A DNA stretch of 23,166 nucleotides from Synergistaceae bacterium. GTDB taxonomy: Bacteria > Synergistota > Synergistia > Synergistales > Aminobacteriaceae. The stretch is taken from the NCBI GenBank assembly GCA_031273365.1, contig JAISSA010000183.1, positions 1 through 23,166 of the forward strand, in the 5' to 3' direction. Both the position numbers and the translations under genes were made by a program. Of this stretch, positions 8,121 through 15,750 are shown in pieces. Under the pieces are notes generated by a model, which saw nothing but the letters and a program-made list of their open reading frames with translations, had not been told where the DNA came from and searched no databases. How positions within the stretch are numbered: position 1 is the first letter of the stretch; each line of letters begins with the position of its first letter.

Positions 8121-8555
8121 CTATGCCGTCGCCTCCGTCATCTGTAGCGCGTAATCCGAGGCAGGGTGAATTTTGATCATTGGGCCGACCATATTCCCGT
8201 CGGCAATCTCGAAACACCGGAGGTTGTACACCTCCGACACCACGATTTTCAGCAGTTTCCCGTCCGGCCCCCGATACATTCCGTTCAATTTGAACACGTG
8301 CTGCACCATCGCCCTGTCCGGCGCAAACTTTACCCGCGCATAACTCGGCTGTTTCCCGAACTTTTCGTAACGGACCTCCCCCACGCTCTTCCAGTTCTCC
8401 AGACTCCCCAGCACGGCCTCCATTGCCTCCATGTCCGCCTTTCCGGGCACGCCGCAACCGCCGATCCCCTCGTACCATACCTGCAACGGACAGACGACGT
8501 CGCCGGGGAAATCATCGAGATAACGTTTCATCGTTTCGGCATCGAATCCGGGCAA
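8121..8555 (-). CDS. Unknown 144-residue protein, first gene of the transhydroxylase-like operon
   Basis: I do not recognise this protein. It is small, soluble and acidic, with no signal peptide or membrane segment. It has three cysteines (Cys22, Cys34, Cys114), a Gly-rich YEGIGGCGVPG stretch (residues 28-38), a basic middle (about 62-90) and a strand-like second half ending near KIHPASDYALQM. I chose the TTG at 8555 because a strong ribosome site (AGAGGTGAGG) lies just upstream; an ATG at 8531 has none. It is separated by 34 bases from the large-subunit gene and is presumably co-transcribed with it, so a role as accessory subunit, cofactor-insertion chaperone or related pathway enzyme is possible, but this is inference from position only. 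Confidence 0.7.
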   Translation of the reverse strand: MPGFDAETMKRYLDDFPGDVVCPLQVWYEGIGGCGVPGKADMEAMEAVLGSLENWKSVGEVRYEKFGKQPSYARVKFAPDRAMVQHVFKLNGMYRGPDGKLLKIVVSEVYNLRCFEIADGNMVGPMIKIHPASDYALQMTEATA

Positions 8556-8585
8556 TTTTCCTCACCTCTTTACAAGCATTCAAAA

Positions 8586-8655
8586 TCAGGGGGGACAGAG
8601 CCCGTTTGTCCCCGCCCCCCTGAAACTCCCGTCGCCCCGAGCGGCCGCCGGGGCA
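8586..8655 (-). terminator. Probable terminator region after the TRAP genes (two hairpins)
   Basis: GGGGACA (8591-8597) pairs with TGTCCCC (8607-8613) around a nine-base loop, with further outer pairing CAGG/CCTG. On the minus strand it is followed by ATTTTG. A second perfect inverted repeat, GCCCCG (8634-8639) with CGGGGC (8649-8654), lies between it and the end of the TRAP dctQ gene. The placement suggests termination of TRAP transcription before the transhydroxylase-like operon. The T-run is short, so the strength is uncertain. Confidence 0.5.
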
Positions 8656-8691
8656 GGAGTGAACGTACGGGGCACGATTGCCGCGAAAAAA

Positions 8692-9213
8692 TCAGCTCCA
8701 GAAGGCCTGCACTTCTTTTGCCAGGTCTTCGTCGAAGATCGCCCCGATGGACTTTGCCGCGTCGAGAGCCAGCACCAGCGTGAATATGGCGAACGCCAGA
8801 CATTCAAGGGCCATAAAGGGCCAGAAGGGGATCAACAGGGTTCCCGTGCTGCTTTTTTCGTCGATCATCTTGAATATCTGCTGGAACGTCCCGGCGGTGG
8901 CAAAACCCATAATGCCGGCGGAGAGGATCGACGTGAACCCGAAGCAGAGGAAGCGCGGCAAAGGGGGCATCATGCTCACGAACATGGTTACGTGCACATG
9001 GCCGTGTTCCACCTGAGCGTAGGACCATGAAGAAAAAACCAATATCGTCATCGCCAGCGTCACAATGTCGTAACCGCCGGTGATGGGTCTGTTGAACAAA
9101 TGTCGGAGCAGGACGTCCACCGTCATCAACCCCATAATGAGCACCAGCGCCGCCATACTGCAATAGCTGACGTAGCGGCACAACAACCGGGACAGCGCCG
9201 TCAGTTTTTTCAT
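8692..9213 (-). CDS. TRAP transporter small membrane subunit (DctQ type), system B
   Basis: A 173-residue membrane protein with four hydrophobic segments, the usual size and topology of the small TRAP subunit, which bridges the binding protein and the large channel subunit. The stretches TVDVLLRHLFNRPITGGYD (about 31-49) and SYAQVEHGHVHVTMF (about 63-77) are typical of the family. The ATG at 9213 has GGGAGGAC a few bases upstream. It is last in an M-P-Q gene order and lies 30 bases after the binding-protein gene. Its C-terminus (AIFDEDLAKEVQAFWS) closely matches that of the other DctQ in the window, so the two are paralogues. TRAP systems use the sodium gradient to import organic acids. Confidence 0.88.
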   Translation of the reverse strand: MKKLTALSRLLCRYVSYCSMAALVLIMGLMTVDVLLRHLFNRPITGGYDIVTLAMTILVFSSWSYAQVEHGHVHVTMFVSMMPPLPRFLCFGFTSILSAGIMGFATAGTFQQIFKMIDEKSSTGTLLIPFWPFMALECLAFAIFTLVLALDAAKSIGAIFDEDLAKEVQAFWS

Positions 9214-9243
9214 CGAAGTCCTCCCTGTCGGGCAATCCCCTGT

Positions 9244-10323
9244 TTATTTGAAATCGCTGACGTTCACCGGCGCGGAGAAGTCGTATTTCCCGCTGTAGCG
9301 GGCGATGATCTCCATCATTTTATCGTAGATCTTCTTCCCGTCCAGGCCCTTGCCGTTCAGGTAGCTGATGTAGTCGGCGTGCACGGCGTCTTTGACCGCC
9401 TCGAAATCCCTGATCAACTGTGGTTGGGGGTCGTAGATCTCCACTCCGCTCGCGCCGGCGGTGTCGTACACCCAGGCCCTCGTGGAGTCCCAGTAGATGC
9501 CGGCCATATCGCTGGCGTAAGCGCCGCTGAACCGGTCGATGACCGCCTGCAGGTCCGCAGGCAGGCTGGCGTAGGTGTCTTTGTTCATCAGCACAAACAG
9601 AGGGCTGCAGTTGACCGGGTAGTCCAGGATGTATTTCGTCACCTCCGTGAGCTTCGTGGCGGAGATGTTGTGCCAGTCGTTCATGCAGCCGTCGATGACG
9701 TTTTTCTGAAGACTCTCGTACGTCTCCGGAGTCGGCACGGTCATGGGGCTCATGCCGACGGCCTTCGCCCAGGTGATGACCGTAGCGCCCGCGGCCCGCA
9801 GCCTGAGGCCCCGGATGTCTTCGATCGTCTCCACTTTTTTCCTGACCAGGCTGATGGGCGCGTAGGTGCAGGTGGAGAGCTGAATTACCTTGAAGGCCCT
9901 GTACTCCGCCTGCATCTCCGGCAGCTCCGCCAGCAGGTCCATCATGACCTTCGATCCCATTCGCGCGTTGACGACGCCGTTCAGGGGCAGCATAACGCCC
10001 TCGGAAATCGGGAACCTGCCGGCATAGATGGAGGCCGCGCTCCAGGCCATGTCCGCCGTGCCGTTTTCCACCGCGTTCACCGAGTCGGCCGCGCCTACCA
10101 AAGACCCGCCGTGATAGTACACGAAGTCGATGCGCCCGCCGGAGGCCTCCTTCACCTTATTGCCCCACGCTTCCACGTACTGCCCGCAGATGCTGGTGGC
10201 CGGGTCGTGGTTCTGCACCGACAGGGTGTACTCGACGGCGGCGTCGCTGACGCACGCGAAAAGCAGCGTGGCCAGTCCCGCCATGACAATGACAAAAACC
10301 CTCCGCAAAGTTCTCTTTTTCAT
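9244..10323 (-). CDS. TRAP transporter solute-binding protein (DctP type), system B
   Basis: A 359-residue exported binding protein. It has a basic N-terminus and hydrophobic core (residues 1-29), with a probable cleavage after SDAA; a Cys at 24 makes a lipoprotein anchor conceivable but the lipobox is poor. The DctP fold is indicated by GGSLVGAADSVNAVENGTADM (start about residue 72) and by GLRLR at 172-176, where Arg176 matches the Arg that clamps the substrate carboxylate in this family. This predicts a carboxylated ligand; the identity cannot be read. AAAGGAGAG precedes the ATG at 10323. It lies between the large- and small-subunit genes, an order less common than P-Q-M. Confidence 0.88.
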   Translation of the reverse strand: MKKRTLRRVFVIVMAGLATLLFACVSDAAVEYTLSVQNHDPATSICGQYVEAWGNKVKEASGGRIDFVYYHGGSLVGAADSVNAVENGTADMAWSAASIYAGRFPISEGVMLPLNGVVNARMGSKVMMDLLAELPEMQAEYRAFKVIQLSTCTYAPISLVRKKVETIEDIRGLRLRAAGATVITWAKAVGMSPMTVPTPETYESLQKNVIDGCMNDWHNISATKLTEVTKYILDYPVNCSPLFVLMNKDTYASLPADLQAVIDRFSGAYASDMAGIYWDSTRAWVYDTAGASGVEIYDPQPQLIRDFEAVKDAVHADYISYLNGKGLDGKKIYDKMMEIIARYSGKYDFSAPVNVSDFK

Positions 10324-10365
10324 CGTACAGTCTCTCCTTTCAGAATCACCGCTTCTGCGGTGTTT

Positions 10366-11673
10366 TTACCTCGTGAACAGGAGCCCCGGAAGCCACAGCG
10401 AAAGCTGGGGGAACGCGATGACGATGACGATCGCCACCACCATGCCGACGATCATCGGGGCGACGCCCTTGAAAATGGTCATGAGGGGGACGTCCTTCGC
10501 GACGCCGGCTACGATGTAGACGTTCATGCCCACCGGCGGCGTGATGAGCCCCATCTCCATCACCATGATCATGAGCACGCCGTACCAGATGGGGTCGAAA
10601 CCCAGGCTTTTGACGATCGGAAGGAAGATGGGCACGGTGAGGGTGACCATGGCCAGGGAGTCCATGAGGCATCCCAGAATCATATAAATCACGACGATGA
10701 TGGAAAGAATCACATAACGGTTCACCTCCAGGCCGTTGACGTACCTGGCCAGGGTCATGGGCAGCCGGGTGATCGCAAGGAAGGTGCCGAAAATGTAAGC
10801 GCCGATCAGAATGAGAAAAACCATGGCCGACGTTTTGACGGTCTCCCGAAGCGCGGTGACGAAGGTCTTCCAGGTAAATTTCCCCTTGATGATCATGAAG
10901 CAGAGGGCCAGCGTCGCGCCGATGGCGGCCGCCTCGCTGGCGGTGAAAAGGTTGGCGAACATGCCGCCGATGACCCCGAAGAAAAGAACGAACATGCCGA
11001 TGGTGCCCTTCAGGGCAATGAGCATTTCCTTCATGGGATATTTCACGGTGCCGGGCGCGAGATCGGGCTGAAATCTCACCTGAACGGCGATGGACACGAT
11101 GTAGCAAAGGGCCAGAACGATGCCCGGAAAGACGCCCGCGGCAAAGAGCCTGCCGATGGACTGCTCCGCGATGATTCCGTAGATGATGAATCCGGTGCTG
11201 GGGGGAATGAGAATGCCCAGCGTCCCTCCCGCCGCAATGGAGCCGGTGCACAGGCTGTCCTTATATCCATGGCGGCGCATCTCGGGCAGCGCGACGACGC
11301 ACATCGTGGCGGCCGTGGCGGCGGTGGACCCGCAGATCGCCGCGAACCCCGCGCAGGCCGCGACGGTGGCCATCGCCAGCCCTCCCTTGAAACGGCCCAG
11401 CCATTTGTCCGCCGCCTCGAAGAGATCCGCGCTGAGCCCCGAGTGGAAGGCAAACTGCCCCATGAGGATAAACAGCGGTATTACCGTAAAGGAATAGTTC
11501 ATCGCGTTGGAAAACGGTATGGTTTTCAGCAAACCAAAAGCGGGAACGAATCCGCGAACGGTCCAAAAGCCCGCAAACCCCACGATCGCCATGGTCAGAC
11601 CGATGTTCATCCCCAGCAGAAGCAGAATGACGAGCACCACGACTCCAAGGCCGGCTATAGTGGTCAAATGCAT
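10366..11673 (-). CDS. TRAP transporter large membrane subunit (DctM type), system B
   Basis: A 435-residue channel subunit with about 12 membrane segments. Family motifs include LLGMNIGLTMAIVGF near the N-terminus, ICGSTAATAATM, the GGTLGILIPPSTGFIIYG loop with AEQSIGRLFAAG, and GLITPPVGMNVY near the end. The start is the ATG at 11673, because AAGGAGGGG lies five bases upstream; an upstream in-frame ATG at 11703 would overlap the spacer after the preceding dctQ. It begins 30 bases downstream of the system A dctQ, so both TRAP sets may share one transcript. It is clearly paralogous to the DctM encoded at 12239-13537. Confidence 0.9.
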   Translation of the reverse strand: MHLTTIAGLGVVVLVILLLLGMNIGLTMAIVGFAGFWTVRGFVPAFGLLKTIPFSNAMNYSFTVIPLFILMGQFAFHSGLSADLFEAADKWLGRFKGGLAMATVAACAGFAAICGSTAATAATMCVVALPEMRRHGYKDSLCTGSIAAGGTLGILIPPSTGFIIYGIIAEQSIGRLFAAGVFPGIVLALCYIVSIAVQVRFQPDLAPGTVKYPMKEMLIALKGTIGMFVLFFGVIGGMFANLFTASEAAAIGATLALCFMIIKGKFTWKTFVTALRETVKTSAMVFLILIGAYIFGTFLAITRLPMTLARYVNGLEVNRYVILSIIVVIYMILGCLMDSLAMVTLTVPIFLPIVKSLGFDPIWYGVLMIMVMEMGLITPPVGMNVYIVAGVAKDVPLMTIFKGVAPMIVGMVVAIVIVIAFPQLSLWLPGLLFTR

Positions 11674-11703
11674 CGATTCCCCTCCTTCCATAAACTGCGC
11701 CAA

Positions 11704-12225
11704 TCAGTTCCAGGTCGACTGAATTTCTTTGGCTGCCTCGTCGTCGAAGATCGCGACCATGCTTTTGACCGCGTCGAACAGCAGCGTGACGAAGAAGGCG
11801 AACATCGTCGCCGCCTCGACCCAGTAGAAGGGATAGAGGGAAATTCTGAGCACGCCGGTGACGTAATGAGCGTTGAAGGCCGTCCTTCCCTGCACCACGG
11901 CCGCATAAGCCATGAACAGGGCGATCACAGCGGACAGAAGGCCGGTGAACGCGACGCAGACGTGCCTCAGCCCGCGGGGAAACATCAACAGGAGCATGGA
12001 GATCTGAATGTGCGACCTTTGCGTCTGCGCGTAGGCGAAGGAGGCGAAAACCGCGCAGAAAACGACCCGCTCGATGATCTCGTAAGAGCCCAGAATGGGG
12101 CTGTTGAAGACAAAGCGCACAAAGACGTCGACGACCGTCAGCAGCATGATGAAAAAGAACCCCGCGTAGCTGATGACGCTGACCCAACCGATGACGCGAT
12201 TCAGGGCATTTTCGAATTTTTTCAT
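11704..12225 (-). CDS. TRAP transporter small membrane subunit (DctQ type), system A
   Basis: A 173-residue protein with four membrane segments, including TVVDVFVRFVFNSPILGSYE and YAQTQRSHIQISML, the standard pattern of small TRAP subunits. The ATG at 12225 is preceded by AGGAGGGGG six bases away, and this site overlaps the stop codon of the upstream dctM, implying coupled translation. The C-terminus AIFDDEAAKEIQSTWN is close to that of the system B DctQ, and the two have the same length, which argues for duplication. It would partner the DctM just upstream and the binding protein at 13674-14708. Confidence 0.88.
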   Translation of the reverse strand: MKKFENALNRVIGWVSVISYAGFFFIMLLTVVDVFVRFVFNSPILGSYEIIERVVFCAVFASFAYAQTQRSHIQISMLLLMFPRGLRHVCVAFTGLLSAVIALFMAYAAVVQGRTAFNAHYVTGVLRISLYPFYWVEAATMFAFFVTLLFDAVKSMVAIFDDEAAKEIQSTWN

Positions 12226-12238
12226 GTCCGGCCCCCTC

Positions 12239-13537
12239 CTAACCATAAAAGACCGTCGGCAGCCAGGTCGCCAGGATCGGAAACGCGGTGCAGACGGCTA
12301 TCGCCAGCAGGAGCGGGATGATGAAGGGCGCCGAGCCCCTGAATATCGTCTGCAGCGGCACGTCCCTGGCGATTCCGGAGATGACGTAGCAGTTCATGCC
12401 GACCGGAGGCGTGATCAGCCCGAGCTGCATCACGAAGATGATCATGACGCCGAACCAGATCGGGTCGAACCCGAGCTTGAGGATGATCGGCAGGAAAATC
12501 GGAACCGTCAGCATGATCATCGGCAGCGCGTCCATCAGGCAGCCCAAAATCAGGTAAATCACGACGACAAAGGCGAAAATCAGATAACGGGACACCGCCA
12601 GGGAGGCGATCGTGTTGGCCATCGTCATGGGAAGCCGGGTGATGGCGAGGAAGTTCCCGAAGATCACGGCGCCGATCAGGAGCAGGTACGTCATGGAGGT
12701 CGTCTTCACGGTGTCCTTCATGACGGCCATAAAGGTTTTGAAGCTCAGCGTGCCTGTGAACAGCGCGATCAGCATCGCCAGGAACGCGCCGCCCGCGGCC
12801 GCCTCGTTGATGGTGAAAATGCCGGAGAACATGCTGTAAAACACGCCGGCAAAGAGCACGACCATCCAGAACAGGTCCTTCAGAGACGCGAAACGCTCCT
12901 TCCAGGTGAAATGCTGCCCTTCGGGCGCCAGAGCGGGGTTGAGCTTCACCTGCACGACCACCGTTAGGCACAGAAAAACCGTCAGAATAACGCCCGGCAC
13001 GATGCCCGCGGCAAACAGGCGGCCGATCGACTGCTCCGCGAGGATGCCGTAGACGATCAGGGGAGCGCTGGGGGGAATGATGATGCCCAGCGTGCCGCCC
13101 ACGGAGACCGAACCCGTGGAGAGCCGATCGTCGTAGCCGTATTTGCGCATTTCGGGAATGGCCACTGTCCCCATGGTGGCGGCCGTGGCCGCGGTGGAGC
13201 CGCAGATCGCGCCAAAAGCGGCGCAGGCCACCATCGTCGCGCAGCTCAGGCCGCCCGGCAGACGATTCAGCCACTTGTTCGCCGCGTTGTACAGCCCCCT
13301 GCTCATCCCGGAGGCGAAGGCAAAATTGCCCATCATGACAAACAGCGGAATGACCGTCAGCGAGTAGGTGGCGGCCTGCGTGGCCGGGGACGTCTGCAGC
13401 ACGCCCAGCGCAGCCCTGAAGTTGATCACGGACCAGTATCCGACAAAACCCACGAGCGCCATGCTCAGCCCGACGTTCATCCCCAGAAACATCAGCGTCA
13501 GCATGACGACAATACCAATTATGGCCGTATCCGTCAC
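12239..13537 (-). CDS. TRAP transporter large membrane subunit (DctM type), system A
   Basis: A 432-residue channel subunit with the same motif series as system B: MFLGMNVGLSMALVGF, ICGSTAATAATM, GTLGIIIPPSAPLIVYG, AEQSIGRLFAAG and GLITPPVGMNCY. I chose the GTG at 13537 because AGGAGGAG lies seven bases upstream, although the frame is open to 13570. The upstream intergenic region holds repeat copy C, which separates this gene from the binding-protein gene at 13674-14708, so the P-M-Q operon may be partly attenuated between the binding protein and the membrane subunits. By eye it shares well over half of its residues with the system B DctM in the conserved loops. Confidence 0.9.
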   Translation of the reverse strand: MTDTAIIGIVVMLTLMFLGMNVGLSMALVGFVGYWSVINFRAALGVLQTSPATQAATYSLTVIPLFVMMGNFAFASGMSRGLYNAANKWLNRLPGGLSCATMVACAAFGAICGSTAATAATMGTVAIPEMRKYGYDDRLSTGSVSVGGTLGIIIPPSAPLIVYGILAEQSIGRLFAAGIVPGVILTVFLCLTVVVQVKLNPALAPEGQHFTWKERFASLKDLFWMVVLFAGVFYSMFSGIFTINEAAAGGAFLAMLIALFTGTLSFKTFMAVMKDTVKTTSMTYLLLIGAVIFGNFLAITRLPMTMANTIASLAVSRYLIFAFVVVIYLILGCLMDALPMIMLTVPIFLPIILKLGFDPIWFGVMIIFVMQLGLITPPVGMNCYVISGIARDVPLQTIFRGSAPFIIPLLLAIAVCTAFPILATWLPTVFYG

Positions 13538-13560
13538 AGCGTTTCTCCTCCTGAATCCAA

Positions 13561-13660
13561 ATGCCGACAACTCAAGCCGAAAACATGGGGCCCTGCCCCA
13601 TACCCCGCAGGGGATTTTTCCCAGTCCCCTGACCCCGTTAATTTTCTTTTTTTTCTTTCT
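13561..13660. repeat. Interspersed palindromic repeat, copy C (terminator-like)
   Basis: Hairpin ATGGGGC/GCCCCAT at 13585-13591 with 13595-13601. The second stem, CAGGGGA/TCCCCTG, at 13608-13614 with 13625-13631, has its loop enlarged to ten bases. The arm at 13561-13575 matches 12 of 15 bases of the copy D terminal repeat. A long pyrimidine tract (13641-13673) follows on the plus strand and abuts the stop codon of the TRAP binding-protein gene. The element lies inside the presumed P-M-Q operon and may lower expression of the membrane subunits relative to the binding protein. Confidence 0.82.
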
Positions 13661-13673
13661 TTCTCTTTCTCTC

Positions 13674-14708
13674 TTACGATCCTTCGTATTGCGCGATCAG
13701 CGCCTTCAGCCTGTCCAGATAGGCCTGTGCGTCGAAGTTGGCGGATTTATATTTGTTGACCCACGCCTGAGCATAGCTTTCGGCCGGTTTCGTGAATCCG
13801 GCCAGCGCGTCGCCCGCCACCTCGATGGCCGTACCGCCGCCGGAGAGGATTTTGGCGCGGACGTCGTCGGCGTCGCGCTGGAAGGTGCTCGCCAGCTCCA
13901 TGGACATCGTTCTGCCGGACTCCTCCTCGATGATTTTACGCAGGTCCTCCGGCAGCGCCTCAAGAGAACCCCTGTTCATCAGGGTAAGAAAGGGGCCGAC
14001 GTAGAAGGTGATCTCGGTGTAGTATTTGGAGACCTCCTGCAGCTTGAAGTTGTCGATGCCGTTATACTCGAAAACGTAGCCGTCCAGCACGCCCTTTTCA
14101 AGGGCCTGATAAACGTCCCCCGGCCCCATCATGATGGGCGTTCCGCCCCACGCGATCAGCATGTCCGTGGCGGTGCCGGCCGGAGCCCGGAGCTTCAGCC
14201 CCTTCAGGTCGTCGACGGTACGGACGGGCTTCGAAGCCGTTACGATGAAGTTGCGCGGGTTGGAGTACATCATCAGCATTTTGATGTTGTTGGCGGATAG
14301 CTCCGCCTGAAGGGCTTTGTTCTCCTGATAGAGATCCCACAGAACCTGCGTTCCCTGCGTCGTCGTTCTGAGGCCGAGCAAAGGCAGGGTGAGCGCGTCG
14401 GTGATGGGGAACTGCCCGGGATAGAAGGAGGTGTAGACCCAGCCGATATCCGCAGCGCCTGTTTTGACGGCGTCCAGTATCTCCCCCGCCGCCGCCAGCG
14501 ATCCCCCGGCAAAAATGGTGATTTCCACGCGACCGCCGCTTTTCTCGCGAATGCGATCGGTCCACTCCTGAAGCTTTCTTGTCTGCCCGCTGGTTACGGG
14601 GTCATACGTGGCGAGAGAAAGCCTGTATTCGCTCGCGAACCCGGTCCCCGCGACCAGCAACACGAACGCCCACAACACGACGCAAAAAATAACCTTCCAC
14701 AGTTTCAT
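13674..14708 (-). CDS. TRAP transporter solute-binding protein (DctP type), system A
   Basis: A 344-residue exported binding protein with a signal peptide (residues 1-25, cleavage probably near GFA/SEYR). FAGGSLAAAGEILDAVKTGAADIGWVY follows the DctP pattern, and GLKLRAP (170-176) supplies the conserved carboxylate-binding Arg (Arg174). It differs clearly from the system B binding protein, so the two TRAP systems probably take up different, though both acidic, ligands. AAGGGAGGTG precedes the ATG. It is followed by repeat copy C and then by its presumed dctM and dctQ. It lies 61 bases after the TctC-type gene on the same strand. Confidence 0.88.
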   Translation of the reverse strand: MKLWKVIFCVVLWAFVLLVAGTGFASEYRLSLATYDPVTSGQTRKLQEWTDRIREKSGGRVEITIFAGGSLAAAGEILDAVKTGAADIGWVYTSFYPGQFPITDALTLPLLGLRTTTQGTQVLWDLYQENKALQAELSANNIKMLMMYSNPRNFIVTASKPVRTVDDLKGLKLRAPAGTATDMLIAWGGTPIMMGPGDVYQALEKGVLDGYVFEYNGIDNFKLQEVSKYYTEITFYVGPFLTLMNRGSLEALPEDLRKIIEEESGRTMSMELASTFQRDADDVRAKILSGGGTAIEVAGDALAGFTKPAESYAQAWVNKYKSANFDAQAYLDRLKALIAQYEGS

Positions 14709-14769
14709 TACAAATTACACCTCCCTTAAAATAACTTCAGTTTTCTAAAATAAAGCCAACGCATTCCGC

Positions 14770-15720
14770 TCATTTGGCGATTTCTGAGAAAAGCTTTTTG
14801 TACTCTTCGTATTTTTCGTAGACCAGCCTCTTGTAGTCTTCGCCGGGAAGCCAGGTGTACACCAGGTTGCTTTTTTCCACTATTTCTCTGTAAGCCCCGT
14901 CCTTGGAGGCGGTGGCGAAGGCGTCTCTCAGGGTCTTCAGGACGGCCTCGTCCAGGCCGGCAGGGGCGCAGAGGCCCATGTAGGACAAAAGCGCCACGTC
15001 GTAGCCCAGCTCCTGAAGGGTGGGCGCGTCGGGAGCCACGTCCCAGCGCTTGTCGGTGGCGGACGCGAGGAGCTTCATCTGCCCGCTCTTCACGTAAGAG
15101 ATGAAGGAGGCCTGGTCGCACAGGGCGCACTCGATGAAGCCGCCCAGAATGTCGGTGATCAGGGCGGTGGTGTCGGCGTAGGTGACGTAGAAAAAGCTCA
15201 CTCCGGCCGCTTTGCCCAGGGCCTCCATGGCGAAGGGCTGAGGATAGCCGGTCGCGCCGTAGTTCATTTTACCGGACGCTTTGGCCGCCTTCAGCAGGTC
15301 CTCCACGCTGTTGTAAGGAGAGTCGGCCCTCACGACCAGACCGTAGCCGTACTGCCCGAACGCGCAGATGTACTCGAAATCGTCCGGCGTGTAGGGCACC
15401 TCCAGCTGCCAGGGCACGATGGTCAGAGGGGCCAGTGTGGCGACCCCGATGGTGTAGCCGTCGTTTTTGTTGTTTTTCAGCTCGGCGATGCCCACGGTGC
15501 CGGAGCCGCCGGTGATGTTGGTGATGCCGACGGGCTGCCCCAGAGGCTTCGACGCCGCCTCCGCGAGAGCGCGCGCCGCAAGGTCCGTCCCGCCGCCCGC
15601 GGAGTAGTTGACGATCATGGTCAAAGCCTGGTCGGGATACTTCTCCCCCGCCGCCGCGAAGCCGAAAAGAACAAAAATCAAAAGGACCGACAGAACAAAG
15701 ACTCGCGTTACCCTTTTCAT
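14770..15720 (-). CDS. Tripartite tricarboxylate transporter-type (TctC/Bug) solute-binding protein, without membrane partners here
   Basis: A 316-residue exported protein with a signal peptide (residues 1-24, cleavage near FAAA/GEKYP). It carries the Bug-family signatures YSAGGGTDLAARALAE (39-54) and NITGGSGTVGIAELKNNKNDG (starting at 68), which in characterised Bug proteins form the carboxylate-binding loops. The family serves TctAB membrane partners, but no tctA or tctB lies in the window. This copy may therefore work with membrane subunits encoded elsewhere or act as a periplasmic sensor, as some Bug proteins do. The ATG has a GGAGGAGGAGGAG run upstream. Repeat copy D lies immediately before it. 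Confidence 0.88.
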   Translation of the reverse strand: MKRVTRVFVLSVLLIFVLFGFAAAGEKYPDQALTMIVNYSAGGGTDLAARALAEAASKPLGQPVGITNITGGSGTVGIAELKNNKNDGYTIGVATLAPLTIVPWQLEVPYTPDDFEYICAFGQYGYGLVVRADSPYNSVEDLLKAAKASGKMNYGATGYPQPFAMEALGKAAGVSFFYVTYADTTALITDILGGFIECALCDQASFISYVKSGQMKLLASATDKRWDVAPDAPTLQELGYDVALLSYMGLCAPAGLDEAVLKTLRDAFATASKDGAYREIVEKSNLVYTWLPGEDYKRLVYEKYEEYKKLFSEIAK

Positions 15721-15750
15721 GAAAACTCCTCCTCCTCCTTCTTCTTATTA

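Noticed and set aside
5978..8176. A 732-codon plus-strand frame opposite the transhydroxylase-like large subunit
   Set aside because: It has no recognisable domain and lies wholly on the opposite strand of a gene with clear family motifs; it is a G+C-bias shadow.
9100..12321. A plus-strand open frame of more than 1,000 codons across the TRAP genes
   Set aside because: It is antisense to five well-supported minus-strand TRAP genes and its product is a His/Arg/Asp-rich low-complexity sequence typical of the reverse complement of G+C-rich coding DNA.
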